Source of the DNA: Shewanella fidelis ATCC BAA-318
GTDB lineage: Bacteria > Pseudomonadota > Gammaproteobacteria > Enterobacterales > Shewanellaceae
Length of the DNA stretch: 64,000 nucleotides
Direction of reading: 5' to 3'
Assembly (NCBI RefSeq): GCF_000518605.1
Contig: NZ_JADX01000011.1
Span: forward strand, 186,001-250,000
Shown here: positions 56,615-64,000 of the stretch, piece after piece
Position numbering within the stretch: position 1 is the first letter of the stretch
Layout: every line of letters starts with the position of its first letter
Made by a program: the position numbers and the translations under genes
The notes under the pieces: model-generated
The model's database searches: none
What the model saw: only the letters and a program-made list of their open reading frames with translations
Told to the model about the DNA's origin: nothing

Positions 56615-59151
56615 TTTAACGCCGGAATAAAATACAGCGCGTTAGCATAGAGTTTTTCACTGCCTAACCAGATATTTCTAAACAATAGGTTGTCAGCTAA
56701 GGCTACAATAGCGCCCTTGTTGCGTGATTCGACAATAATCGCTGGCGAGTTGCTAAAACTACTTTGGTACTCTTGCGCTAAATAACCGCTTAATAATGGC
56801 TGCGAGGCATACTTAGCTGCAATGCTAAAAGGTGAAGCGTTTTGGGCAAAGCCAAGGACTTTGTTTTTCAATATAGGTAGCCTGTCACCATTGAGACCAA
56901 AGTTGATTGGATGTGTTGGATCTAGCTTTAACTCTACGATTGCACCGCCTATGGCTTGTTTTGCTTTAAACGCTGAACGCTCGTCAAAAGTCAGTCCATC
57001 AGCATCAAATAATTGTTTGTAAAAGCGATCACTACGCAAACTGGCCTTGAGTAAGTTCGACTTGTCTAGCCAGTTTAGCGCGCCTTTTTGGGCGATAATC
57101 ACGCCACCGTCATTGGCAAACTGTCCGAGTTTACGAGCGAAACGCTCATCTAAGGTCTGGTAACGGCCATCGGCTAATAACACATGACTGTAATCGCTGA
57201 GGTTGATTGATGGGAGTTGGTTGATATCAACGAGTGTCGTGGCAACACCTAGCACGTTATCGAGATAGTACCAAAGCTGACCAACCTCAGATGTTGAAGT
57301 GCCTTTACCGCCAATGAGCAGCGGCCGGATCGGTTTAATTAGTTCAAAGTCAGGGCTACCGAGATCAATACCGCTACTTGCCGCGCTGGTATTCACCGCC
57401 ACGAGCTTCACTTTGTGCTCGCTTGCCAATTGACTCACTATATTGCCAAGCTCGTTTGCTTGGTAGTTATCTTGTTTTAATGGGATCTGTAAGCTACCGG
57501 CAACAAAGTCTACATCTTTGTTGTTGAGCTGCATGCTAAATGGCTTAGCGGCAAACTTAACCAGTATGTCGCGATCAAGTAACTGCTGTAGTAATGGGGT
57601 AGCTTGGCTTTGTCGCCAGTCAATCAATATAGCAACCGCGCTATCATTCAGTTTTTCGTTGGCAAATGTCGGTTGAGTTTGACTTAACACGCTTAGCTCT
57701 AGTTTGACGTTACGTCTTAGGGTTAGTCCAAAAGCATGTTCTAGGTTCCAAGTGGAAATATCATAAAAGGTAGGGTCGATAAAATCGGTTCTATTATCAA
57801 ACATCGCCTTCAGCAGCGATGATTGTGCCTGCTTGTTAGGAATGAAAATACTATTGTTTACCTCAAAATCAAGCCCACCTTGCGAGAGCGTGTGGGTGAG
57901 GTAGTAGTAGGCGATTTTGTGTTGTGTTAACAGCGAGGTTAGCGCTTTAATGCGGCCGCTGTCGTGATTGGCACTGACCAGAAGCCCTGCTTGGCGAGGT
58001 TGCTTTTTCGCTGCTTGTTGATGTTTATTTTTGAAGAAATTTGCTTGATATGCTTCGAGTTCAGACTTCAATGCTAGCGCACCTTTAAGACTAGAAATCG
58101 ACGTCGCGTATTGGTTATCGATAGCTTCTTGAAATGTCACTAGGCCGTTGACAGAGTCTTGTTGTTGACCGCGAGCGCTAGCTTGCTCAAACAGTACGCC
58201 CACTGCGCCATTTATATCAGGGTAGGTTGAGCCTTTACCATAGAAGAAGTCATCAAATAGCTGGCGGCTAAAGTAGCGTTGCTTTTTATTATCCAGTTCG
58301 GCTTGATGATAAGCTGCCAGTTTAGCGGTGATCTTTTGATTTTCACTCGAGGTTAATGGATGAGTACGCTCAGGCACACCGGGCTGAAAGAAATAGGTTT
58401 GATTATGGCCCATTTCGTGAAAATCGCCAACATAATGCGGCTGCCAGCGATGAAAAAGCGCCACTCGGCCTTGGGATGCTGGGTGGCGTAAGAACAGCCA
58501 ATCACGGTTTAGATCTGCTAGATAGTGATTACTCCGGCCACTTGGCCAGCCTTGTTTATGTTCTTTATGATTTGGATCGCTAACAGGAATTTTGCCAGCG
58601 TAGCCATTAGTCCATGTTGAGAAGCGGTCAAAACCATCTGGATTCTGGGTTGGCGTGATCAGTACTACTGCGTTATCGAGTAACTCTTTAACCCATTTTT
58701 CTTCGCTGGTGGCTAACCTATGGCTGAGTTTTATAGCGCTGTGGGCACCACTACTTTCATCACCATGAATCGAATAGGCTAACCAGATCACCATAGGCCC
58801 TTGTTGCTTGCCTTGATATTTAATTTGCTGACGCTGCGCCAAGATCTGATCCAGCTTAGCTTGGTTATTTCGTGAGGTGATAACAGCGGTTAATTGTTGC
58901 CTCGCTTCGTGGCTTTGACCAGTCTGTTCAAGTGATACTCTAGGGTTTTCGCTGGCGATTTGTTTCAGGTAATAATTGATTTGATCATGACGTAAAAGGC
59001 GCTCCCCGAGTGGATATCCTAAAAAGGCTTCTGGGCTGGTCGTTGTGACGCCATAAAGAGGGTTATCGGTTAGCCGAGTCTTACTTGCTGCAGCGAAAAA
59101 AGCTGGCAAGATCAAAAAAGCGCATAAAAAAGCAAGACCAATTCTAAGCAT
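56611..59151 (-). CDS. M14 family zinc carboxypeptidase
   Basis: An 846-residue secreted metallopeptidase with a signal peptide (residues 1 to about 22). Zinc ligands are H129 and E132 in SIHGDESSG and a later histidine in DFHEMGHN (H244 or H248); the catalytic glutamate lies in VGVLFEQASARG. The catalytic domain covers about residues 50-370; the remaining 470 residues form a large C-terminal part with a glutamine-amidotransferase-like look (VIIAQKGALNWLD, GGVI), seen in long bacterial M14 proteins. Monocistronic. Substrate unknown. Confidence 0.88.
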   Translation of the reverse strand: MLRIGLAFLCAFLILPAFFAAASKTRLTDNPLYGVTTTSPEAFLGYPLGERLLRHDQINYYLKQIASENPRVSLEQTGQSHEARQQLTAVITSRNNQAKLDQILAQRQQIKYQGKQQGPMVIWLAYSIHGDESSGAHSAIKLSHRLATSEEKWVKELLDNAVVLITPTQNPDGFDRFSTWTNGYAGKIPVSDPNHKEHKQGWPSGRSNHYLADLNRDWLFLRHPASQGRVALFHRWQPHYVGDFHEMGHNQTYFFQPGVPERTHPLTSSENQKITAKLAAYHQAELDNKKQRYFSRQLFDDFFYGKGSTYPDINGAVGVLFEQASARGQQQDSVNGLVTFQEAIDNQYATSISSLKGALALKSELEAYQANFFKNKHQQAAKKQPRQAGLLVSANHDSGRIKALTSLLTQHKIAYYYLTHTLSQGGLDFEVNNSIFIPNKQAQSSLLKAMFDNRTDFIDPTFYDISTWNLEHAFGLTLRRNVKLELSVLSQTQPTFANEKLNDSAVAILIDWRQSQATPLLQQLLDRDILVKFAAKPFSMQLNNKDVDFVAGSLQIPLKQDNYQANELGNIVSQLASEHKVKLVAVNTSAASSGIDLGSPDFELIKPIRPLLIGGKGTSTSEVGQLWYYLDNVLGVATTLVDINQLPSINLSDYSHVLLADGRYQTLDERFARKLGQFANDGGVIIAQKGALNWLDKSNLLKASLRSDRFYKQLFDADGLTFDERSAFKAKQAIGGAIVELKLDPTHPINFGLNGDRLPILKNKVLGFAQNASPFSIAAKYASQPLLSGYLAQEYQSSFSNSPAIIVESRNKGAIVALADNLLFRNIWLGSEKLYANALYFIPALN

Positions 59152-59361
59152 GGAATATTTCGTTATATTTATAATATTGTTGTTAAATTAACAGCTCAGC
59201 GGCGACAAAACCACTCTAGGTTAAGATAAAAAACTGTGATCAGTTTGGGATTTATTATTGATCTGTGAGCCTAAGGGGCTACAAAGCAGTGCTGAGTAAG
59301 AGTATTATAGGGTTAATTCTTACTAAAACACTCAGGTTTACCCCTGACGGAGCATGTTTTC

Positions 59362-59940
59362 ATGATTACCATTTCCGAAGCAGCTCAGGCGCATTTTGTT
59401 AAATTGTTATCAGATCAGCCTGAAGGAACTCATATTCGAGTATTTGTTATCAGCCCTGGCACTGCGCAAGCTGAGTGTGGCGTGTCTTACTGCCCACCAG
59501 ATGCAGTAGAAGCAGATGACACAGAATTAGAATTCAATGGTTTTAGTGCCATGGTTGACGAAAAGAGCGCTCCTTTCCTTGAAGAAGCGACAATCGACTT
59601 TGTAACTGATCAACTCGGTTCTCAGCTAACCCTAAAAGCACCTAATGCTAAAATGCGTAAAGTGTCTGATGATGCTTCACTAGCAGAGCGCATTGAGTAT
59701 GTGATCCAGTCTGAAATCAACCCACAACTAGCAAGTCATGGTGGTAACATCATGTTAGTTGAGATCTCTGAAGATGGTGTTGCAGTGCTGCAGTTTGGTG
59801 GTGGTTGTAACGGTTGTTCTATGGTTGATGTTACCCTAAAAGATGGTATCGAAAAGCAACTATTAGAGATGTTCCCTGGTGAGCTAACAGGCGTTAAAGA
59901 CGTGACTGAGCACCAACATGGTGAGCACTCTTACCAGTAA
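59362..59940 (+). CDS. nfuA: Fe-S biogenesis protein NfuA
   Basis: A 192-residue NfuA that carries a [4Fe-4S] cluster to target proteins, especially under iron limitation or oxidative stress. An A-type-like N-terminal domain lacks the full cysteine set, and the C-terminal Nfu domain has [19 protein letters not shown] with cluster cysteines C149 and C152. Length equals E. coli NfuA. A strong terminator follows. Confidence 0.95.
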   Translation: MITISEAAQAHFVKLLSDQPEGTHIRVFVISPGTAQAECGVSYCPPDAVEADDTELEFNGFSAMVDEKSAPFLEEATIDFVTDQLGSQLTLKAPNAKMRKVSDDASLAERIEYVIQSEINPQLASHGGNIMLVEISEDGVAVLQFGGGCNGCSMVDVTLKDGIEKQLLEMFPGELTGVKDVTEHQHGEHSYQ

Positions 59941-59964
59941 TTGGCTTGATTGAGTCAAATAAAA

Positions 59965-59990
59965 ACGCGACCTAGAGTCGCGTTTTTTTT
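59965..59990 (+). terminator. Rho-independent terminator of nfuA
   Basis: ACGCGAC (59965-59971) pairs with GTCGCGT (59977-59983) around CTAGA, followed by eight T. Confidence 0.92.
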
Positions 59991-59993
59991 GGG

Positions 59994-60161
59994 TTATACC
60001 AATGAGTGTAAAGATTTAATCGCCATTCTGGAGCGTTTTTGGCTGCCTACTTCTGCGTTGAATAACTTCACAAGGGAGCAACCATTCTTTCAGTTATTCG
60101 CCTTGAATTAGATTGCCAAAACCGCTCTGAGTAGATCAACTTCTTATACTAATTGGTATTA
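59994..60161. repeat. MITE-like element with TTATACCAAT / ATTGGTATTA ends
   Basis: A segment of about 168 bp has near-perfect terminal inverted repeats: TTATACCAAT at 59994-60003 and ATTGGTATTA at 60152-60161. It contains no gene. Text such as AGAAGTTGATCTACTCAGAG (minus strand) is of a kind I recall from intergenic regions of Shewanella and relatives, which suggests a non-autonomous dispersed element. Its right end overlaps the last codons and the stop of the dinF-type gene. Confidence 0.7.
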
Positions 60162-61486
60162 AGCGTCAGCCTTAATCTAAACCAGTAGTGCAAAGATAAT
60201 GATGCGCTACGAGCCAACATAAAGCAGCTCATCGCTGCCCATAGGGCGAGGTTGCCTTGCTCTGACAGCAAATACCATACAGGGAAGAACACGCCGAAGG
60301 TCGATAAAATCATGCTGTTACGCATCACTTTACCTTTAGCTGCACCAATATATACGCCATCAAATAGATATGAGCCAAAAGCAAGTAATGGAATAAATAT
60401 CACCCAGATTAGGTACTCTTCGGCAACGGCTTGAACCTCACTAATACTGGTGAGCATGGCTATGATTTGTGAGCCCCCAATCGCAAAGAATAGGGTGAAT
60501 CCAAGGGCGGCAATCGCTGACCAAGCCCACGCAAGCGTAACTGAATCTTGCATTAGCTGGCTGTTTCTTTGGCCATAAGCGCGGCCTACTTCCGCTTCTG
60601 CATAATAGGCGATGCCATCGAGGGCGTATGAAATTAACATCAACAAGTTAAGCAATACCGCATTGGCTGCGACAGTATTGTCACCAAGCCCAGCGCCGTA
60701 GAACGTCATAAAGGCGAACGATAATTGCAGGCATAGACTACGCACAAAAATGTCGGCATTTAGGCTGATTAACTTGGTGTAGCTTTGCAATGAGAGCTGT
60801 TTAACTAAGGTAAATAACTTAAAACCACCTAGCTTATTTAGTTGGCTGCGTACCATAGTTAACGCGACTAAAAAGCCTGCGATATCAGCAAAAACAGAGG
60901 CTAAGCCTGCGCCTTTAACACCCCAGCCTAAGACCAGTACAAATAGTACATCGAGCACAATATTAACTAGGTTAGCAATAATCAGTTGCCACATTGCTGC
61001 TTTGGGCTGCTGACGACCGAGTAGCCAGCCAAGCATCACCAAATTCATTAAGGCAAAGGGAGTTGACCAGATCCTGACTTGGAAATACTCACGGCAATAA
61101 CGTTCAACTTCCAGGCTGGCATCAGACATAGCCATGGCTAAGTTTAAAATCGGTAATTGCAGCGCAATCGCGGCAATACCGAACATTAATGCTAAACTCG
61201 CTGCTTGGATTAATAGCTTAAATTGTTGCTGCGTGTCGTTAGCGCCATAGGCCTGTGCGACTAATCCGGTGGTTGCCATGCGTAAAAATCCAAGCAACCA
61301 CAAAATTAAGGTTATAATCGTTGACCCAACTGCCACGCCGCCTAAATAATAAGCGTTACTAAGGTGTCCAACGACGGCAGTGTCAACCAGCCCCAATAAC
61401 GGTACCGTGATATTCGATAAAATCATCGGTAGCGCGAGGGCGAGTAACTGACGATTTTTTTGTGGGTTTAACAATAAGGCAATCAT
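60149..61486 (-). CDS. dinF: MATE family efflux transporter, DinF type
   Basis: A 445-residue MATE exporter of the DinF branch, with 12 membrane segments. LPMILSNITVPLLGLVDTAVVGHL at the start (shortened) and YAEAEVGRAYGQRN in the second half are typical. The last three codons (Asn-Thr-Asn) and the stop fall within the terminal repeat of the MITE-like element, so the protein end was probably set by that insertion. It is divergent from the deacetylase gene with an 18-bp gap. Confidence 0.87.
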   Translation of the reverse strand: MIALLLNPQKNRQLLALALPMILSNITVPLLGLVDTAVVGHLSNAYYLGGVAVGSTIITLILWLLGFLRMATTGLVAQAYGANDTQQQFKLLIQAASLALMFGIAAIALQLPILNLAMAMSDASLEVERYCREYFQVRIWSTPFALMNLVMLGWLLGRQQPKAAMWQLIIANLVNIVLDVLFVLVLGWGVKGAGLASVFADIAGFLVALTMVRSQLNKLGGFKLFTLVKQLSLQSYTKLISLNADIFVRSLCLQLSFAFMTFYGAGLGDNTVAANAVLLNLLMLISYALDGIAYYAEAEVGRAYGQRNSQLMQDSVTLAWAWSAIAALGFTLFFAIGGSQIIAMLTSISEVQAVAEEYLIWVIFIPLLAFGSYLFDGVYIGAAKGKVMRNSMILSTFGVFFPVWYLLSEQGNLALWAAMSCFMLARSASLSLHYWFRLRLTLNTN

Positions 61487-61504
61487 TTTAGAGGTCTAAT
61501 ATTT

Positions 61505-62551
61505 ATGGTTAAAAACGTGTTGCTAGCGCTGTTAGCGCTGACAGGTTTTTCGGCTCACGCAGCGGTGATCCTTCAATATCATCATGTTTCGGATAGCACG
61601 CCTGCAATAACAAGCGTGACGCCTGCTCAGTTTAAAGAGCAGATGCAGTACCTTGCGGATAACAACTTTAATGTTGTACCACTTTCAACTGTTGTGGAGT
61701 CTATTAAGGCAAAGAAGACACTGCCACAGAAGACAATCGCGATTACGTTTGATGATGGATACCGCAGTATCGCAAATACTGCTCACCCTATTTTAAAGCA
61801 ATATAATTTTCCCTACACCCTTTTTGTCTCGGTGCAACCAATTCAAAAGGCTTATGGAGAGATGATGAGTTGGCAGCAGTTAGTGACCTTATCAAATGAA
61901 GGCGCTGAAATTGCCAATCATAGCTGGAATCATGAACATCTAATCCGCAAAGAAGGCAATGAAACTGAGGCGCAATGGTTAGCGCGAATCGAAGATAATA
62001 TCTTACGTACAGAAGCTGAGATCGCTAAAGCCACAGGCCAAAACTTGAAGATGTTGGCTTATCCATATGGTGAGTACAATCAGCAAATTGAAGCTATGCT
62101 TGCAAAACATGGTTTTGTTGCCTTTGGCCAGCAGTCGGGTGCAGCAGGCCCGTACTCACCACTGACGGCGCTACCTCGGTTTCCTGTAGCCGGTGTGTAT
62201 GCTGATCTTAATAGCCTAAAAGTGAAATTACACAGCTTGAATATGCCAGTGATTGCCCAAACTAATAGCAATCCACAATTGGCACAAGGTGAGTGGCGAC
62301 CAGAGATTAAAGTGACCTTAGACATGAGTGATATCAACGCCTCACAGCTAATGTGCTTTATTCAAGGTCAAGGTGCTAAAAAACCAAACTGGCTTAGTGA
62401 CAATCAATTTAGTATTCAGGCTGAGCTAGATTTGCCTGCCGGACGCTCACGTTATAACTGTACCGCGCCGAGCAAAACTAAAGGTAGTTATTACTGGTTT
62501 TCTCAGCCGTGGGTGCGGCCTAAAGCTAACGGACAATGGATAGCAGAATAA
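61505..62551 (+). CDS. Polysaccharide deacetylase family protein
   Basis: A 348-residue exported NodB-type carbohydrate esterase. Signal peptide residues 1-19. Motif 1 is TFDDGY (81-86), zinc ligands H139 and H143 lie in HSWNH, and motif 3 reads YPYGEYN. It would remove acetyl groups from a cell-surface or peptidoglycan polysaccharide. The last 100 residues form a separate domain (IKVTLDMSDINASQLMCF to the end) I do not recognise. A terminator follows. Confidence 0.9.
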   Translation: MVKNVLLALLALTGFSAHAAVILQYHHVSDSTPAITSVTPAQFKEQMQYLADNNFNVVPLSTVVESIKAKKTLPQKTIAITFDDGYRSIANTAHPILKQYNFPYTLFVSVQPIQKAYGEMMSWQQLVTLSNEGAEIANHSWNHEHLIRKEGNETEAQWLARIEDNILRTEAEIAKATGQNLKMLAYPYGEYNQQIEAMLAKHGFVAFGQQSGAAGPYSPLTALPRFPVAGVYADLNSLKVKLHSLNMPVIAQTNSNPQLAQGEWRPEIKVTLDMSDINASQLMCFIQGQGAKKPNWLSDNQFSIQAELDLPAGRSRYNCTAPSKTKGSYYWFSQPWVRPKANGQWIAE

Positions 62552-62578
62552 TATAAATGCTATAAAACAATGACTAAA

Positions 62579-62601
62579 AAGCGCCTCAGGCGCTTTTTTT
62601 A
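62579..62601. terminator. Bidirectional terminator deacetylase / sco1
   Basis: AAGCGCC and GGCGCTT pair around TCA. A run of A before and T after gives a U-tract on each strand for these convergent genes. Confidence 0.9.
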
Positions 62602-62611
62602 GTCGCAAGCT

Positions 62612-63238
62612 TTAACCAGAATATTTGCCGATGATAGCGTTAACGTCATGGATCAGTTCACTGTTCTTTATTTGTGGTAGTTGACCTGTCTTATGCGATT
62701 TAGGTTTGATGATGGCGATCTTCTCACCTTGAGGGGACACTAAAGCAAATGAAGCGCTATGATCTACTTGGTAATCTGGTCCTTCGCCAACCATGGCATA
62801 CACAAAGCCCAAACTACGGGTGACAGGAAACAGTTGCTTATGTTCTCCGGTCAGTGCGATAAACTCAGGGTTAAAGAAGTTCATATAGCTGTCTAATTTG
62901 GCAGTGCTATCCCGCTCAGGATCAACTGACATGAAAATGACCTGCAGATCAGACTCTTGGTTTAGGCTTGTGTAAGCTGAAGTTAGTTTACCCATAGTCG
63001 TGGGACATACATCGGGGCAGGATGTATAGCCGATAAAAATTAGGCTCCATTTTCCTTTTAAATCTTCATTACTGAAACGGTTACCTTGTTGATCTATGAG
63101 ACTAAACGGGGCCAGCGGAATAGGCGCTGGATACTCAAAACTGGTTTGTAGCGCTAATGGTTGTTGTTTGAGTTGTATACTGGCGTAAGCGCCTGCTGCT
63201 ACGAGTAGGATAGCTGCGATTATCCAAGTGAATTTCAT
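62612..63238 (-). CDS. SCO1/SenC family copper chaperone
   Basis: A 208-residue membrane-anchored thioredoxin-fold protein that delivers copper to the CuA centre of cytochrome c oxidase. An N-terminal membrane anchor (about 4-22) is followed by the copper ligands C74 and C78 in SCPDVCP and H160 in QVDHSASF. It lies 66 bp after the heme O synthase gene on the same strand, a known oxidase-maturation pairing. Confidence 0.92.
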   Translation of the reverse strand: MKFTWIIAAILLVAAGAYASIQLKQQPLALQTSFEYPAPIPLAPFSLIDQQGNRFSNEDLKGKWSLIFIGYTSCPDVCPTTMGKLTSAYTSLNQESDLQVIFMSVDPERDSTAKLDSYMNFFNPEFIALTGEHKQLFPVTRSLGFVYAMVGEGPDYQVDHSASFALVSPQGEKIAIIKPKSHKTGQLPQIKNSELIHDVNAIIGKYSG

Positions 63239-63304
63239 CTGTCATCCTCTGTTATATGAACCTGTATTCCAGCTAAGATTAAACTCATAGCAGCCGTGTG
63301 CCGA

Positions 63305-64000
63305 TTAAAGATAGTGATCAACTAATAGCAGCATAAATAGCAACATTAGTTGGTAGATAGAGAACTTAAACACGTTCATAGCTAAGCCTGGTTTTTCATG
63401 GAATTTAAGCTGCCATGCTTTATAAATAAAAGCGGCGCTTAATAGCGTCGAGCCGACTAAATAAACCGGACCAGACATACCGACTAATACCGGCAGTAAG
63501 CAGGCAATAGCGAGTAAAATGGTATAGAGGAAAATACAGGTTTTAGTGAATTCAACACCGTGGGTTACTGGCAACATAGGGATGTCTACCTTGGCATACT
63601 CAGTTTTACGGTGAATGGCTAGAGCCCAGAAGTGCGGTGGAGTCCAAGCAAAAATAATGATGACTAACAGTAGCGCGTTGCCATGAAACTCGCCTGTAAC
63701 TGCCGTCCAACCTAGTAAAGGGGGCATTGCACCAGCTAGGCCGCCGACCACAATATTTTGTGGTGTTGCGCGTTTTAGGTAAGCGGTATAGATCACCGCG
63801 TAACCAATTAAACTGGCAAATGTTAGCCAAGCGGTGAGTGGGTTAACTAAGGCGTATAGAATGATAAAACCTAAGATCCCAAGCGCAAAAGCAAAGGTTA
63901 ATGCTTTTACTATCGAAACCCGGCCTTTGGGCAGTGGACGGTTGTAAGTACGCGCCATTAAGCCATCGATGCGGCGATCTATTAGATGATTAAATGCGGC
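63305..64000 (-). CDS. ctaB: Protoheme IX farnesyltransferase CtaB/CyoE (partial, N-terminus outside window)
   Basis: The last 231 codons of a heme O synthase, open to the window edge. The prenyltransferase motif is visible at the edge ([24 protein letters not shown] in part, with the N-x3-D-x3-D pattern and RT..RPLP). The second motif is [23 protein letters not shown] (shortened). It farnesylates heme B to heme O for heme-copper oxidases. An internal ATG at 63958 is not the start. Membrane segments fill most of the rest. Confidence 0.92.
   Translation of the reverse strand, partial: AAFNHLIDRRIDGLMARTYNRPLPKGRVSIVKALTFAFALGILGFIILYALVNPLTAWLTFASLIGYAVIYTAYLKRATPQNIVVGGLAGAMPPLLGWTAVTGEFHGNALLLVIIIFAWTPPHFWALAIHRKTEYAKVDIPMLPVTHGVEFTKTCIFLYTILLAIACLLPVLVGMSGPVYLVGSTLLSAAFIYKAWQLKFHEKPGLAMNVFKFSIYQLMLLFMLLLVDHYL

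Noticed and set aside
63305..63958. Complete ctaB starting at 63958
   Set aside because: The frame continues upstream to the window edge and includes the conserved N-x3-D-x3-D prenyltransferase motif, so that ATG is internal.

Overview
The window looks like a chromosomal stretch of a Shewanella-type marine gammaproteobacterium. The basis is an OmcA/MtrC-like multiheme outer-membrane cytochrome, a complete anaerobic carnitine (cai/fix) cluster, an AssT-DsbL-DsbI sulfotransfer module, and core gene order around ompR-envZ, greB-tex, bioH-comF-nfuA and the cytochrome oxidase maturation genes. Base composition is moderate (roughly 40-47% GC by eye). No rRNA, tRNA, IS transposase, phage gene or CRISPR array was found. 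Assignments rest on motif and family recognition; no database search was run.

Layout. 1-3577: two tandem near-identical AbgT-family transporters (the first cut by the window edge), preceded by a pair of homologous terminator-ended units that look like tandem small RNAs. 3578-5931: lemA, a DUF3137 membrane protein and a lytic transglycosylase in one operon. 5954-8347: divergent MATE exporter and LysR regulator. 8354-8785: four 108-bp tandem repeats, each built of about four 22-23-bp subunits ending in CTAGG. 8863-14644: rlmJ, a CadC/ToxR-like membrane regulator, an 11-heme lipoprotein cytochrome with a twelfth, broken heme site, and rsmJ. 14835-17682: a three-gene unit of two immunity-protein-like genes and a membrane protein. 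18146-22153: a metzincin metalloprotease behind a strong Fur-box match, and mgtE.

22409-27856 is a sulfotransfer module: dsbI and dsbL on one strand, assT, a Tsx/OmpK-like porin and a LysR gene on the other. 28059 is a peroxiredoxin gene. 28950-46677 is a carnitine/crotonobetaine respiration island: fixABCX with an MFS carrier and a porin on the minus strand; caiTABCD, a MaoC-type hydratase not found in the E. coli operon, caiE, an alpha/beta hydrolase and a LysR regulator on the plus strand. The 930-bp divergent control region carries an array of ATTAG/CTAAT dyads with the LysR T-N11-A geometry, plus a CRP-like site. No caiF is seen. A decayed 5' fragment of the peroxiredoxin gene lies at the far end of the island in the same orientation, so the island is bracketed by related sequence.

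46910-64000 is mostly core genome: a chemotaxis transducer, envZ-ompR, greB (with a tandemly duplicated 3' end), tex, a glutamine-rich unknown protein, bioH, comF, an M14 peptidase, nfuA, a MITE-like element that supplies the end of a dinF-type MATE gene, a polysaccharide deacetylase, sco1 and ctaB (cut by the window edge).

How it works together: CaiT exchanges carnitine for gamma-butyrobetaine, CaiC/CaiB form and transfer the CoA ester, CaiD dehydrates carnitinyl-CoA, CaiA reduces crotonobetainyl-CoA with electrons from FixABCX, and CaiE supports CaiB/CaiD. The extra porin, MFS carrier, MaoC hydratase and hydrolase suggest a wider substrate range than in E. coli. In the sulfotransfer module, DsbL/DsbI would install the one disulfide that AssT needs.
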